64,000 nt of DNA, from the NCBI GenBank assembly GCA_009746045.1, contig RPFO01000041.1, positions 5,140,920 to 5,204,919 on the forward strand. The letters are read 5' to 3'. The translations under genes and the position numbers were made by a program. This document shows, in pieces, positions 9,785 through 20,564 of this stretch; the first letter of the stretch is position 1; each line of letters starts with the position of its first letter. The DNA comes from Mesostigma viride. Lineage: Eukaryota; Streptophyta; Mesostigmatophyceae; Mesostigmatales; Mesostigmataceae. The notes under the pieces are model-generated. The model did no database searches. It was not told where the DNA came from and worked only from the letters and a program-made list of their open reading frames with translations.

Positions 9785-10795
9785 TTCAGGCACCGGCTGT
9801 GCCGCTCCGCCGCTCCGCCGCTCCGCCGCCCGCCGGCTGCGCCGCCGGCCCGCCGCGCGCCGGCTGCCCCGCCCCGTAGCCCGTCGACAGGCTGCCCCGC
9901 CCCGCCGCATGCCAGCTGCGCCGGCCCGCCGCCCACGCGCGCCGGCAGCGCCGTTGGCCCCCCGCGCGCCGACGGCCCTGCCCCGCCGCCCGTTGACAGC
10001 CCCGCCCCGCCGCATGCCAGCTGCGCCGGCCCGCCGCCCATGCGCGCCGGCAGCGCCGCTGGCCCCCGCGCGCCGACGGCCCTGCCCCGCCGCCCGTCGA
10101 CTGCCCCGCCCCGCCGCCCGTCGACAGCCCTGCCCCGCCGCATGCAGGCTGCGCCGCCGCTGCCACCTCGCTGCGCGCTGGCTGCGCCACCTCGCCGCCC
10201 GCCGACGGCGCCGCCCCGCCGCGCACCGGCTGCCCCGCCCCGCCGCCTGTCGACTGCCCCGCCCCGCCGCATGCCAGCTGCGCCGGCCCGCCGCCCACGC
10301 GCGCCGGCAGCGCCGCTGGCCCCCCGCGCGCTGACGGCCCTGCCCCGCCGCCCGTCGACTGCCCCGCCCCGCCGCCCGTCGACAGCCCCGACCCACCGCA
10401 TGCCAGGTGCGCCGGCCCGCCGCCCGCGCGCGCCGGCAGCGCCGCTGGCCCCCCGCGCGCCGACGGCCCTGCCCCGCCGCCCGTCGACAGCCCTGCCCCG
10501 CGCCCGTCGACAGCCCCGCCCCGCCGCATGCCAGCTGCGCCGGCCCGCTGCCCACGCGCGCCGGCAGCGCCGCTGGCCCTGCCCCGCCGCCCGTCGACTG
10601 CCCCGCCCCGCCGCCCGTCGACAGCCCTGCCCCGCCGCATGCCAGGTGCGCCGGCCCGCCGCCCGCGCGCACCGGCAGCGCCGCTGGCCCCCGCGCGCCG
10701 ACGGCCCTGCCCCGCCGCCCGTCGACAGCCCCGCCCCGCCGCATGCCAGCTGCGCCGGCCGGCCGCCCATGCGCGCCATGCGCTTCGCAGGTCCA
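9785..10795. repeat. GC-rich minisatellite, about 1 kb
   Basis: Degenerate tandem units built from CCCCGCCGC, CCGTCGACAG, CATGCCAGCTGCG and GGCAGCGCCGCTGGCCC. All frames on both strands are largely open, which is a composition effect. It lies just upstream of the leftward Tudor-like gene and may hold its promoter or an intron. Confidence 0.85.
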
Positions 10796-11878
10796 TTGGG
10801 ATCATGAGGCCTGCGCAAATCTCACCTCGGAGGCCCGTGCTACTTCTAGTAAGATGCTTGCATTTTCAATGCGTCACCTATATGCAGGCATAGAGGGTGG
10901 TACATGGCGCTAGACTCATCAAGGGATAGGAGCCATGCCCTCAGCAATTACTCACCTCCTGGCCCTTGCTGTTGCGGTCTCGGATGAAGATGATGGTCTA
11001 CACGCCGCCGCATGCAAACAAGGAATGAGAGACAAAGCCGTGCGAGGCCAATATGGGCACAGTGAGAGAAACAAGTCGACGCGAACCTACATCACGAGTG
11101 TCAGCGAAGGGGACCCATGGGAGAAGTCTCCCTCCCATGGTATCATTCACGGACACACGCAGCGGCCATGGGAACAGCCAAAACAGCAGGTTCACACACG
11201 CAAGGGCAACGACCTGCAGTGCCTGACCAGCATGTCGGTCAGTTGTGATTGGCAAGGCAGAGCCACACACACCAGGTACACGCTGCATGGGCAGGGAAGA
11301 CGCTCTTACATGAGAAAAAGCGAGGAAACGTGCGCGAGAAGGATATTAAGAGCGATCCGCGCTAGAAGGATGCTACAATAGCATCATATATTCAAGAATT
11401 AGCAAAGAAAGATGTAGAAAAGAGACAAAAGAAAGAAATACGAGAGAAAGCAAAGACAGGGAGCTGCCAAACAGGGCAGACAAAAGGTTACGAGCGGCAA
11501 GAGTTGTGAACGCTGCACTTGATTGCTTTCTCTGACTTGTCAACTGCGAAGAGTGACTGACTTACCTCTCTGGAAATGGTATGCTCAGCATCCCATGGTA
11601 ATGAAATGGTGAGCTATGCTGTCAGACATGCCTATATAACATAGCTACCCTAGGGTCCTAATACAAAACTAGAAATCAAACCATACCGTGAGTTTCCCGG
11701 CTCGCACGGCCTCCTCCCTTTGTGCCGACGCCTGCAAACACAACGGGCCGTGGAGGAGGGTGGAAAGGTGGGCAAGTGTGGAGGAGTTTGGGGGGGACCG
11801 GGTTGAGCAGCGGTGGGGGAAAGATGTGCCGGTCATGATGTTGTCAACTACAGCTGTTGTATCGTGATTCACCTTCAA
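10796..11878. other. Unassigned segment of large DNA element 1
   Basis: About 1.1 kb without a recognisable gene. A 148-codon rightward frame (10935-11381) and a leftward 96-codon frame overlap each other here. Neither shows a motif, and I do not call them. Confidence 0.4.
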
Positions 11879-12162
11879 TAAGTCTACTGTTCTACATCCG
11901 GTGGTGGATGGACACAAGCAATAAAGGCCCCGCCCACAACTCAGATTTCTTTAGAAAATCTACTGATCTACATTCGATGGCGCCTTCACAGAAGCAGGAA
12001 ACTCCGCCCACCGGTCAAATGTGACGCCCAACAAAGCCCCAACTTATTTCTTCAAGAAGTATACTGTTTTACATCCGGTAGTGCTTGGACAGAAGCAATA
12101 TGTAAAGCCCGCCCACAAATCGGATTTCTTTACGAAAAACCTGTTTTACATTCGATGGGGTC
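11879..12162. repeat. Diverged tandem duplication, about 100 bp, period about 178 bp
   Basis: Copy 1 (11879-11980) and copy 2 (12056-12162) share CTACATCCGGT or TTACATCCGGT, CCGCCCACAA, GATTTCTTTA and TACATTCGATGG in the same order. Confidence 0.7.
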
Positions 12163-12235
12163 TTGACAGATTCAAGCAGCAATACTCGTTTCTACCTGCG
12201 TGCGACTGCAGCGGCCGAGTGCTGCAACTTGCCTT

Positions 12236-13548
12236 CACGTCCCAGTCTTCACGTGTCAGTCCTGGTCTTCACGTCTTCACGTCTTCACGTCTTCACGTCT
12301 TCACGTCTTCACGTCTTCACGTCTTCACGACTTCACCTGAACTTGCGGCGTATCGTATCTTTGATACCTTGCATGCACGTCTTCACGTCTTCACGTCTTC
12401 ACCGCGTCTTCACCTGTCTTCACCACGTCTTCACGTCTTCGCGTCTTCACGTCTTCACGGCTTCACCTGAACACCTGAACTTCACCTGAACTTGCCGTAT
12501 CGTGTCTTCACGTCTTCACGTCTTCACGTCTTCACGTCTTCACGTCTTCACCGCGTCTTCACCTGTCTTCACCACGTCTTCACGGCTTCACGGCTTCACG
12601 TCTTCACGGCTTCACCTGAACACCTGAACTTCACCTGAACTTGCCGTATCGTGTCTTCACGTCTTCACGTCTTCACGTCTTCACGTCTTCACGTCTTCAC
12701 CGCGTCTTCACCTGTCTTCACCACGTCTTCACGCTTCACGTCTTCACGTCTTCACGGCTTCACCTGAACACCTGAACTTCACCTGAACTTGCCGTATCGT
12801 GTCTTCACGTCTTCACGTCTTCACGTCTTCACGTCTTCACGTCTTCACCGCGTCTTCACCTGTCTTCACCACGTCTTCACGGCTTCACGGCTTCACGTCT
12901 TCACGGCTTCACCTGAACACCTGAACTTCACCTGAACTTGCCGTATCGTGTCTTCACGTCTTCACGTCTTCACGTCTTCACGTCTTCACCGCGTCTTCAC
13001 CTGTCTTCACCACGTCTTCACGGCTTCACGTCTTCACGTCTTCACGGCTTCACCTGAACACCTGAACTTCACCTGAACTTGCCGTATCGTGTCTTCACGT
13101 CTTCACGTCTTCACGTCTTCACGTCTTCACGTCTTCACCGCGTCTTCACCTGTCTTCACCACGTCTTCACGGCTTCACGGCTTCACGTCTTCACGGCTTC
13201 ACCTGAACACCTGAACTTCACCTGAACTTGCCGTATCGTGTCTTCACGTCTTCACGTCTTCACGTCTTCACGTCTTCACGTCTTCACCGCGTCTTCACCT
13301 GTCTTCACCACGTCTTCACGGCTTCACGGCTTCACGTCTTCACGGCTTCACCTGAACACCTGAACTTCACCTGAACTTGCCGTATCGTGTCTTCACGTCT
13401 TCACGTCTTCACGTCTTCACGTCTTCACGTCTTCACCGCGTCTTCACCTGTCTTCACCACGTCTTCACGGCTTCACGGCTTCACGTCTTCACCGCGTCTT
13501 CACCTGTCTTCACCACGTCTTCACGGCTTCACCTGAACACCTGAACTT
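12236..13548. repeat. CTTCACGT minisatellite with ~148-bp higher-order unit
   Basis: The basic unit is TTCACGTC. It is organised in a larger unit of about 148 bp marked by ACTTGCCGTATCGTGTCTTC at about 12493, 12640, 12790, 12940, 13080, 13230 and 13378, with an ACCTGAACACCTGAACTTC block before each. Non-coding in appearance; open frames across it are incidental. Confidence 0.9.
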
Positions 13549-13790
13549 TGCGTATCGTATCTTTCATACATTGCATCATTTGCATGCCTTGGAGCTGCAC
13601 GTCTTCAAGCAGTGTCACCCAGTTCCCGCTTGATTCAAATGCACTTCGCGCTTGAATTCGTGACTTCGCCCCGCTCAAGGTGGAAAGAATGATGGGCACT
13701 AGCCACGGGAACTATGCCCGATGCTGATAGCCGAAGCGATGACATGGACGAATTGATTGATTTGTGTTATGCCGGGGACGATTGTAGAAA

Positions 13791-14061
13791 ATGGGTGCTA
13801 GGAAAGAAATCTGGTGCCATGAAAGTAGATTTTTTGGCCGGTGCAAACCACCAATGCGCCGGCCGATGTGGCAAGGTCCTGCACGGCAGCCAGAGCGCAC
13901 CCAGCCAGAGCGTACCCAGCCGCTGCCGCCGCCGACCCCCGTACTGGTGGGCGTGGAACAGACGATGAGAGAGATGCAACGAGCTATGGAGAACCAAAGC
14001 AAGAAGGTTGAAGAGCTTGGTTTGCAGCTGCGTCAAGAGGTGCAGAAACAAGTGGTCCAGC

Positions 14062-14100
<39 letters not shown>

Positions 14101-14137
14101 TGCAGCAGCAACTGCAGCAGCAACTGCAGCAACAACT

Positions 14138-14206
<69 letters not shown>

Positions 14207-16255
14207 CTTCAGTTCCCGCAGGCAGCGTCGGCAATGTCGCAGTTTCCACAGGCATTCAATGTCGGCACTGCAGCAGTTTTCGCAGGGACCGTCGGCAGCA
14301 GAGCAGTTCCCGCAGGGATCATCGGTGGTGCAGCAGTTCTTTGTGAGTCATTCGTGTAGTGTTGAGTGGGTGGGGGGGGGGGGGGGGGGGGGTGTAGGGG
14401 GGTTTGACTGTGTGACTGCGTGGCTGCTTGGCTGGAAAGGAGGGTGCGTGGCTGTGTGGCTGCGTGGCTGCGCTGCTGCGTGGCTGCGTGGCTGCTTGGC
14501 TGGAAAGGAGGGTGCGTGGCTGTGTGGCTGCGTGGCTGCGCTGCTGCGTGGCTGCGTGGCTGCGCTGCTGCGTGGCTGCGTGGCTGCGTGGCTGCGTGGC
14601 TGCGTGGCTGTGTGGCTGCGTGGCTGCGTGGCTGCGTGGCTGCGTGGCTGGAAAGGAGGGTGCGTGGCTGTGTGGCTGCGTGGCTGCGCTGCTGCGTGGC
14701 TGCGTGGCTGCGTGGCTGCTTGGCTGGAAAGGAGGGTGCGTGGCTGTGTGGCTGCGTGGCTGCGCTGCTGCGTGGCTGCGTGGCTGCGTGGCTGCGTGGC
14801 TGCGTGGCTGCGTAGCTGCGTGGCTGGAAAGGAGGGTGCGTGGCTGTGTGGCTGCGTGGCTGCGCTGCTGCGTGGCTGCGTGGCTGCGCTGCTGCGTGGC
14901 TGCGTGGCTGCGTGGCTGTGTGGCTGCGTGGCTGCGCTGCTGCGTGGCTGCGTGGCTGCGTGGCTGCTTGGCTGGAAAGGAGGGTGCGTGGCTGTGTGGC
15001 TGCGTGGCTGCGCTGCTGCGTGGCTGCGTGGCTGCTTGGCTGGAAAGGAGGGTGCGTGGCTGTGTGGCTGCGTGGCTGCGCTGCTGCGTGGCTGCGTGGC
15101 TGCGTGGCTGCGTGGCTGGAAAGGAGGGTGCGTGGCTGTGTGGCTGCGTGGCTGCGCTGCTGCGTGGCTGCGTGGCTGCGTGGCTGCGTGGCTGCGCTGC
15201 TGCGTGGCTGCGTGGCTGCGTGGCTGTGTGGCTGCGTGGCTGCGTGGCTGCGCTGCTGCGTGGCTGCGTGGCTGCGTGGCTGCGTGGCTGCGTGGCTGCT
15301 TGGCTGGAAAGGAGGGTGCGTGGCTGTGTGGCTGCGTGGCTGCGCTGCTGCGTGGCTGCGTGGCTGCGTGGCTGGAAAGGAGGGTGCGTGGCTGTGTGGC
15401 TGCGTGGCTGCGCTGCTGCGTGGCTGCGTGGCTGCGTGGCTGCGTGGCTGCTTGGCTGGAAAGGAGGGTGCGTGGCTGTGTGGCTGCGTAGCTGCGCTGC
15501 TGCGTGGCTGCGTGGCTGCGTGGCTGCGTGGCTGCGTGGCTGCGTGGCTGCGTGGCTGCGTGGCTGCGTGGCTGCGTGGCTGCGTGGCTGCGTGGCTGCG
15601 TGGCTGCGTGGCTGCGTGGCTGCGTGGCTGCGTGGCTGGAAAGGAGGGTGCGTGGCTGTGTGGCTGCGTGGCTGCGTGGCTGCGTGGCTGCGTGGCTGCG
15701 TGGCTGCGTGGCTGCTTGGCTGGAAAGGAGGGTGCGTGGCTGTGTGGCTGCGTAGCTGCGCTGCTGCGTGGCTGCGTGGCTGCGTGGCTGCGTGGCTGCG
15801 TGGCTGCGTGGCTGCGTGGCTGCGTGGCTGCGTGGCTGCGTGGCTGCGTGGCTGCGTGGCTGGAAAGGAGGGTGCGTGGCTGTGTGGCTGCGTGGCTGCG
15901 CTGCTGCGTGGCTGCGTGGCTGCGTGGCTGCGTGGCTGGCTGGGGGGGGGGTGGGTGCCGGGTGCGTGGATGCGTGGATGTGTGGCTGGGTGGGTGCGTC
16001 ACTGCGTGGCTGGCTGGCTCTGTGGCTGCGTGGGCGGCTGGATGGCCGGGTCAGCGTGGCTTCGTGTTCAATGGGATGCTAATATGTTGTTGCCTTTGGA
16101 TGCCACAGTTCATGGATTCTTTTGTTCACATGCAGGTGCTGCCGTCTTCCCCATCGACGTCGTCAAGACCGATGTCGCCAAGAAGGATGATGCAATCACT
16201 CTCGGCCATGTTTAACTCATGTGGGCCTTCATGGCCATACGGGAAATATTATTGA
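13791..16255 (+). CDS. Two-exon polyglutamine protein; intron filled by minisatellite
   Basis: Exon 1 (to 14342) encodes a charged stretch predicted to coil (TMREMQRAMENQSKKVEELG), then a Gln tract of about 45 residues with a few Leu, then a Ser/Gln-rich segment ending SSVVQQFF. It stops at a consensus donor GTGAGT (14343). Exon 2 (16136-16255) follows the acceptor TTTTGTTCACATGCAG and encodes VLPSSPSTSS...GKYY before the stop. The join is phase 0 and keeps the Gln frame. The N-terminus is unclear: an ATG at 13714 in another frame encodes a natural-looking segment with HQCAGRCGK, so a frameshift or small intron near 13890 is likely. Function unknown. It lies inside large DNA element 1 and points away from the Tudor-like gene. 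Confidence 0.55.
14064..14206 (+). repeat. CAG trinucleotide tract in exon 1
   Basis: About 48 CAG codons with a few CTG and CAA interruptions (blocks of GCAACTGCA). It encodes the polyglutamine run. Confidence 0.95.
14405..16035. repeat. TGCGTGGC minisatellite inside an intron
   Basis: About 1.6 kb of TGCGTGGC units with variant blocks: GCTGCGCTGCTGCG, and GGCTGGAAAGGAGGGTGCG recurring roughly every 60-150 bp. A G tract lies just before it (about 14370-14398). It fills most of the intron 14343-16135. Confidence 0.9.
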
Positions 16256-16731
16256 ATCATTTCTTTGACACTGAGTTGGCACTACGCAACACCTTTGATG
16301 CACATGAGTGCAGGGCGCATGTGTTGAAACCATGCAACCATGGCGATCCCTCAAAAAGTTTGGTTATGTAATAAGTGACACAATTATTCCGGACGTATGA
16401 TGGCCCAACGTCCTGTAAGGTTGAGTTGTCTTGGAGGAGGAGCGTGATGACCGCGGAAGCCGCGTGGGTGTCTGTAGTGCTATATCTTGAAGATGTACGG
16501 TCTTGGAAGAGTTATGGTCTTGGAATCATATAATAATGAGCTTGGAATAAAGTTGCGGGCAGCCTTCAATTGGCATATGTTGTCTCATTGCGTTAATGGG
16601 TCAATTGTCTTAGTTTATATAATGTATATCTTGGGAAACTCATTGCTTCAATAAAATGCATGCTAGGCGCAATCAACCCCCACAAACACATCTGAAAACT
16701 GCACAGTGCATCAAATGTATCCTAGACAAAA

Positions 16732-16761
16732 AAATGTATCCTAATCCGGTAAAACCACCCA
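16732..16761 (-). repeat. Right TIR of large DNA element 1
   Basis: Reverse complement is identical to 6936-6965. Confidence 0.9.
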
Positions 16762-16800
16762 CAATTTGTTACGTCCGTCTGAAAGGGCCGGCCCGTAACA
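16762..16800 (-). repeat. LTR 2 (E2), right terminal part
   Basis: Contains TTGTTACG and ends CCCGTAACA, matching the terminal part of LTR 1 (GTTACGCCC ... GGGCCGTAACA). It continues LTR 2 after the DNA element. The next base begins LINE A sequence (GCCATGCCCACTGC), so E2 itself was inserted into a LINE A copy. Confidence 0.8.
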
Positions 16801-18325
16801 GCCATGCCCACTGCAGACCGGCGTCTGGCAGGGTTGCGTCCTGTCGCCGTACCTGTTCATTATTGTAGTGGATTATGTTATGCGCCAGGCACGTGCTCGC
16901 TTTGCTAGCATTGCAGGCCGTGCCCCTGGCCTAGCGATCACGAACGAGCTTGGAGAAGGGGGGCCGACTAACAAGCAGAATTTACTAGCTGACCTCATTT
17001 ATGCCGACGACATCACGCTCATCGAGAAGCCGCAGTCTGCCCAACTTTGGCTGGACTGCCTGGCGCTCGAGGCTCGGGCGGTTGGTCTAGTAGAAATCAG
17101 CCCCAAAACGGAGGCCCTGGCCCTCGGCATGGCAGGGCCCCCACCCACACTCCGCCTCTTAGACGACACCAAGGTCAACTACCCTCCTTCAGGCCGCTTC
17201 AAGCTGCTCCGCAGTTGGCTTCCCGACTGCGAGGACAGCATGACGACACGGATCGGCATGGCGTGGGCGCACCTCCATGACCACCGCCGCTGGTGGAGCA
17301 ATCCCGCCCTACCCCGGATCGTCAAGCGTGACCGGTCTTCAAGGTCGTCATTCTGACGATCCTGACCTACGGCGCCGAGACCTGGACACTGACGCAGGAG
17401 CTGGAGCAACGACTCGACGGCACCGTCACCAATTAATTAATTAATTAGACTCGTGCTCCCGTTGGGGAGTCACGGAGCATTAACCCCGATGGATGGATGG
17501 ATGGGTGCAAGCAGTCCTACCGGTCTAATCTATCTACATCGGCTACATGCTACATCTATCTAACAGCATTCTAACTACAACATCTATCTAGGCAGCCGCA
17601 CGCTGCCCTAGGGGAGCTATCTGGCGTGCCTCCCACGGGATTGCACACGCGGGCGCTTCCCCACTGGGGGGGGCTCGTTGTCCTCTATGACCTGGGCCCA
17701 CTTGGCCTTGTCCATCATCTTCTTCCAAATCACAGAGAGGCCTACCGTCACCAAGATGCTGCGCAAGGCCCTATCCCCTTTGGTTTGCACATTAGTAATG
17801 AGGATTTGTACGCTGATTTGCCCTATGTTTCCCACATTATTAGGCACAGGCGCCTGGGCCTAGCCGGGCACCTGGCCGGCACAGATCAGGTAGACACATC
17901 GGATAGACTAGCTGGCACCAAGCCCGCCCAGCCTGGGCGATATGTCCTCACCAGGCTCACCTGGCGTGCCCCAGGCCGCGCGCGGCAGGGCCGCCACCCG
18001 TGGACTTTTCAGTTTTCGTGATAGACTCGGCATGGACATGTGCTACACTAGACGTGACGGGCTCACACCCGGGCAGCCTCCTGGTTTGTCTGTAATATGG
18101 AGGCAGATGGTACGCAAGGATAGATGGCAAGTTGTGATGAAGGAGACCACCCCCAAGTCTGTGGGGGCTCCGCGTGTGACCGCGTATGGCATTCATAGCG
18201 ATTCGGGCCGCGGTGCCCACATGCACCCCTGTAACTAGGACCTAGATAGCTTACACCATCCATTCCATCCCATGTTCCCCTCCCATCGAGGACGCTCACG
18301 TGACGCAGTCACGTGTCTATTAATT
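16801..18325 (+). mobile_element. LINE family A, 3' half (decayed), interrupted by a LINE D insertion
   Basis: Near-identical to 49136-50335 of the longer copy. It starts at the LTR 2 junction with GCCATGCCCACTGC, and continues through the RT YADD box (about 17006), the C-terminal GLHISNEDLYADLPYVSH region, the stop near 18237, the CACGTGACGCAGTCACGTG hairpin and a (TTAA)n tail. Coding is broken by small indels (an extra GTA near 17090, a lost CT near 17333, extra bases near 17955 and 18010) and by the insertion at 17431-17743. This is a dead copy that received E2. Confidence 0.9.
17431..17743 (-). mobile_element. LINE D 3' fragment, 313 bp, 9-bp target duplication
   Basis: Flanked by ACCGTCACC at 17422-17430 and 17744-17752. 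Reversed, it encodes a LINE C-terminus (LSVIWKKMMDKAKWAQVIED ... PVGKRP), followed by a UTR with CCATCCATCC, the CTCCCCAACGGGAG stem-loop and a (TTAA)n tail at the left edge. The protein end resembles the C-termini of LINE A and B (W..M..K.RW ... PVG.P), so the families are related. Confidence 0.9.
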
Positions 18326-18429
18326 AATTAATTAATTCATTCCACGACATTGGAACACCATGCGCCCAGGAGTTAATACAGCTAGTTAACTATTAATTGG
18401 CTAATGTACGAAAGAGACAACTAATGTAC

Positions 18430-18545
18430 GCGTAACTGCATCACGTGAGCATAAGTCCTCAGGGAAATGATTATTGGATGGCCAGGGCCGCGGTGGATGG
18501 TGTAGCTATCTATTTAGTTACACCAGTTTTAGATCCTAGTTAAAA
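18430..18545 (-). mobile_element. LINE A 3'-end relic
   Basis: Reverse complement of the LINE A 3' UTR: CTGCATCACGTGAGCATAAGTCCTCA, then GGATGGTGTAGCTATCTA. Diverged. The 100 bp to its left (18326-18429) shows nothing I can assign. Confidence 0.6.
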
Positions 18546-18747
18546 AAATTAAATTAAATTAAATTATAACATGCCTCCGTGGGGGGGTCATGTAGCACAT
18601 ATTCCATGATGGATGGGGTGGAGGAAGCCGCGTGATCGAACTATCCTAACTCTAAGCTATCTAGAAAATCCTAACTACACTACTCATCAAAACGCCTCCT
18701 CCGCTTGGGGGGAGGTGGCTTGCCCACAGGGTCGGGCGTGTGTGCCT

Positions 18748-20095
18748 CAGTGATGGGTCATACGCGATACGCGTCGTACGCGGCCCCAGGTGTATAATGT
18801 ATAATACGCGGTGTATAATGTATTATACGCTGATCGTACGCTAACCGTTGAAACCCCCTTTTTTGGCATGGTTTTGAGGGGTTTTCAACATTCTGAGCAA
18901 CCAAGCATAGTCTGCTGGTGTTTTTCCATACCTTTTGCCTATACATGACATATATAGCATGACCTTTGGCATTGCCACCACTACCTAAATACAAGCTTAG
19001 TTTCTAACGGTCTAACTTGATAGTTTCTCTTCAAAATCGAGACAACATGCAACTAAGTATCAATACCAGTATCAATGCACAACTCACTGGAAAGGATAAT
19101 AAATTTGTAGAACTCAAGATATGCATGCACTATACATTGCCCCGAGGTGTCGATGACATTGAAGGGCGTCGATGGCATTGAAAGGCGCAAATGAATGCCT
19201 CGCACAGCTCCTCGTCCAGCTGCTCTTTGCTGAGCCCATAAGGTGCGGGCAAATTACCGTCGGTGGATTGGCCCTTTGATGATCCGCTTGGCCCAGCCGC
19301 CCCAGCAGCGCGCCCCGAGGTGTTGCTGGCATGAGGGGACACCCAGTTAGAGGCGTCGGTTTCTACAACGTCTGCACGCCTGTCTTTAAGTGCCGCCCGC
19401 ACATCAGCCTGCTTCTTGGCGTCACTAGTCGCCTTCCTCTTCCTGGTATTGCTTTCCTTCTCCGCCTGCTCGACCAGCAGCCTGTAACGGAGTACTCCAT
19501 CATCCATGTAGTAGTTATTTGTCTGCTGCCGATTCTTGAGGATGCGCTCTTTGCTAATGTATGTCCAGACAGTTTCGGATGTGGCCTCTTCTTCATCGGG
19601 CCGCACATCAGCATCGTGTTCCATTGACTCACGTGTCAGCCATGCCTGGATGTCGATATGCTACGATCTAGGTGCCAGACGACCACGACGTTGCTGGCAC
19701 ACCTTATCACCTTCTTGATCCAGATAAACAGGTGTACGTTTATTCCAAATATACTGTTGCTTATCACCTTCTTGATGATGAATCTTCAGCCTTCCCGCCT
19801 TCACCTTCCCGCCTTCACAAGTCACAATGAACGCGCTTTTAGCTTTAGTGCACTATACACTAGCTAGCTCATCACGCAATTATTTGTTCCTACTACAGGT
19901 CGGCGCGCCGCAGTCTAGGCAAGCAAATGCACCCACCTCGTAAGCCAAAAATATGCCAAAAAATACGCGAAAATACGCAAAAATACGCAAAAATACGCGT
20001 TGCGTATTAAAGTACCCCATTTTCATACGCGCCGCGTGCGTATCGCGAATAATACGCTAAATACGGCGTATAATACGGCGTATGACGCATCACTG
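18748..20095. mobile_element. hAT-type DNA transposon, non-autonomous, 1.35 kb
   Basis: The 8-bp target duplication GTGTGCCT lies at 18740-18747 and 20096-20103. Removing the insert restores the LINE B sequence seen at 31409-31430. Terminal inverted repeats CAGTGATG(G/C)GTCATACGC are about 18 bp with one mismatch. CAGTG-type ends and an 8-bp duplication are the hAT signature. The subterminal regions are rich in TATTATACATTATACACC and TACGC repeats. It has no recognisable hAT transposase. Confidence 0.9.
19130..19624 (-). CDS. Hypothetical protein inside the hAT element
   Basis: 164 codons. The Lys/Arg/Glu-rich helical region contains VWTYISKERILKNRQQ and EKESNTRKRKAT, followed by a Gly/Ser/Ala-rich end and LSKEQLDEELCEAF. 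No catalytic motif of hAT transposase (RNase H-like DDE, C-terminal dimerisation region) is present. It could be the relic of a first exon or an unrelated captured sequence. I do not recognise it. Confidence 0.35.
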   Translation of the reverse strand: MEHDADVRPDEEEATSETVWTYISKERILKNRQQTNNYYMDDGVLRYRLLVEQAEKESNTRKRKATSDAKKQADVRAALKDRRADVVETDASNWVSPHASNTSGRAAGAAGPSGSSKGQSTDGNLPAPYGLSKEQLDEELCEAFICAFQCHRRPSMSSTPRGNV

Positions 20096-20564
20096 GTGTG
20101 CCTTGACAATCTTCTTCCACCGCGTCTTGTCCTGCATGGCAGTCCAAAGACGGGAGAGAGAGTGGATGCGGTGCTCAAACTGGGTTGGGACCACTAGGTC
20201 GTCCAGCAACATCTGAACGTAGTTCGTGACAGGTTTCCCGGCTACCCTTTTGGGAATGTCCGCGGGGCCAGGCCAGGTCAGAATGTGCCGCCCTGCATGG
20301 CTGGCCAAGCCGCTGGGGGCCGGCCAGACCAAGGGTGGTGTCGACCTGGCTGGTGCGGGCAAGGTGTCCTACAAATGCTATCCTACGCTGCCTAATCTCG
20401 TCCGAAACACGAGGCATGCCATGATACAAAGACTCTGATGACGGACGCTCGGAAAAACCTACATTAAGGACCTGTCGGAGCATCCTGTAAACCGTGCCGT
20501 CTAGCCTAGCTGCCAGTTTGGGTGGGAGGGTCCACGCCTCGGCGCCATACGTGAGCACCGTGAT

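Larger units (their letters stand above)
6936..16761. mobile_element. Large DNA element 1 with perfect 30-bp TIRs (9.8 kb)
   Basis: The ends are identical inverted repeats of 30 bp starting TGGGTGGTTTTACCGGATTA (6936-6965 and 16732-16761). They are followed on both sides by a second, less exact, inverted AGGATACATTTG motif. The element splits LTR 2. No exact target duplication is apparent (left flank TTCCAT, right flank CAATTT). It carries a leftward gene with Tudor-like domains (8239-9769), a rightward two-exon polyQ gene (13791-16255), and four blocks of minisatellite. No recognisable transposase was found, so it may depend on another element or use an enzyme I cannot identify. Confidence 0.8.
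18546..20564 (-). mobile_element. LINE family B, 3' fragment carrying a hAT insertion
   Basis: Leftward. The 3' end is the (TTTAA)n tail at 18546-18566, then the UTR and the C-terminal coding part. This is split at 18747 and resumes at 20096 as KIVKAH ... LWTAMQDKTRW ... LLDDLVVP, then RQRRIAFVGHLARTS and TYGAEAWTLPPKL, and is cut off at about 20564. It matches the copies at 31213-31607, 42304-43640 and 60489-60845. 5'-truncated and inactive. Confidence 0.85.

Noticed and set aside
9766-10818. Ala/Arg/Gly- or Pro/Arg-rich frames of 250-350 codons
   Set aside because: GC-rich tandem repeat, open in nearly all frames.
10935-11381. 148-codon frame as a gene
   Set aside because: No domain, basic low-complexity C-terminus, and an overlapping opposite-strand frame of similar quality.
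12021-12489. FTSSRLHV-repeating frames
   Set aside because: CTTCACGT minisatellite; the frames end when the unit length shifts.
14209-16215. Long overlapping frames on both strands (up to about 600 codons) of repeating CVAAWLRG or ATQPRSHA
   Set aside because: They lie in a tandem repeat with all frames open; this is an intron minisatellite and not protein.
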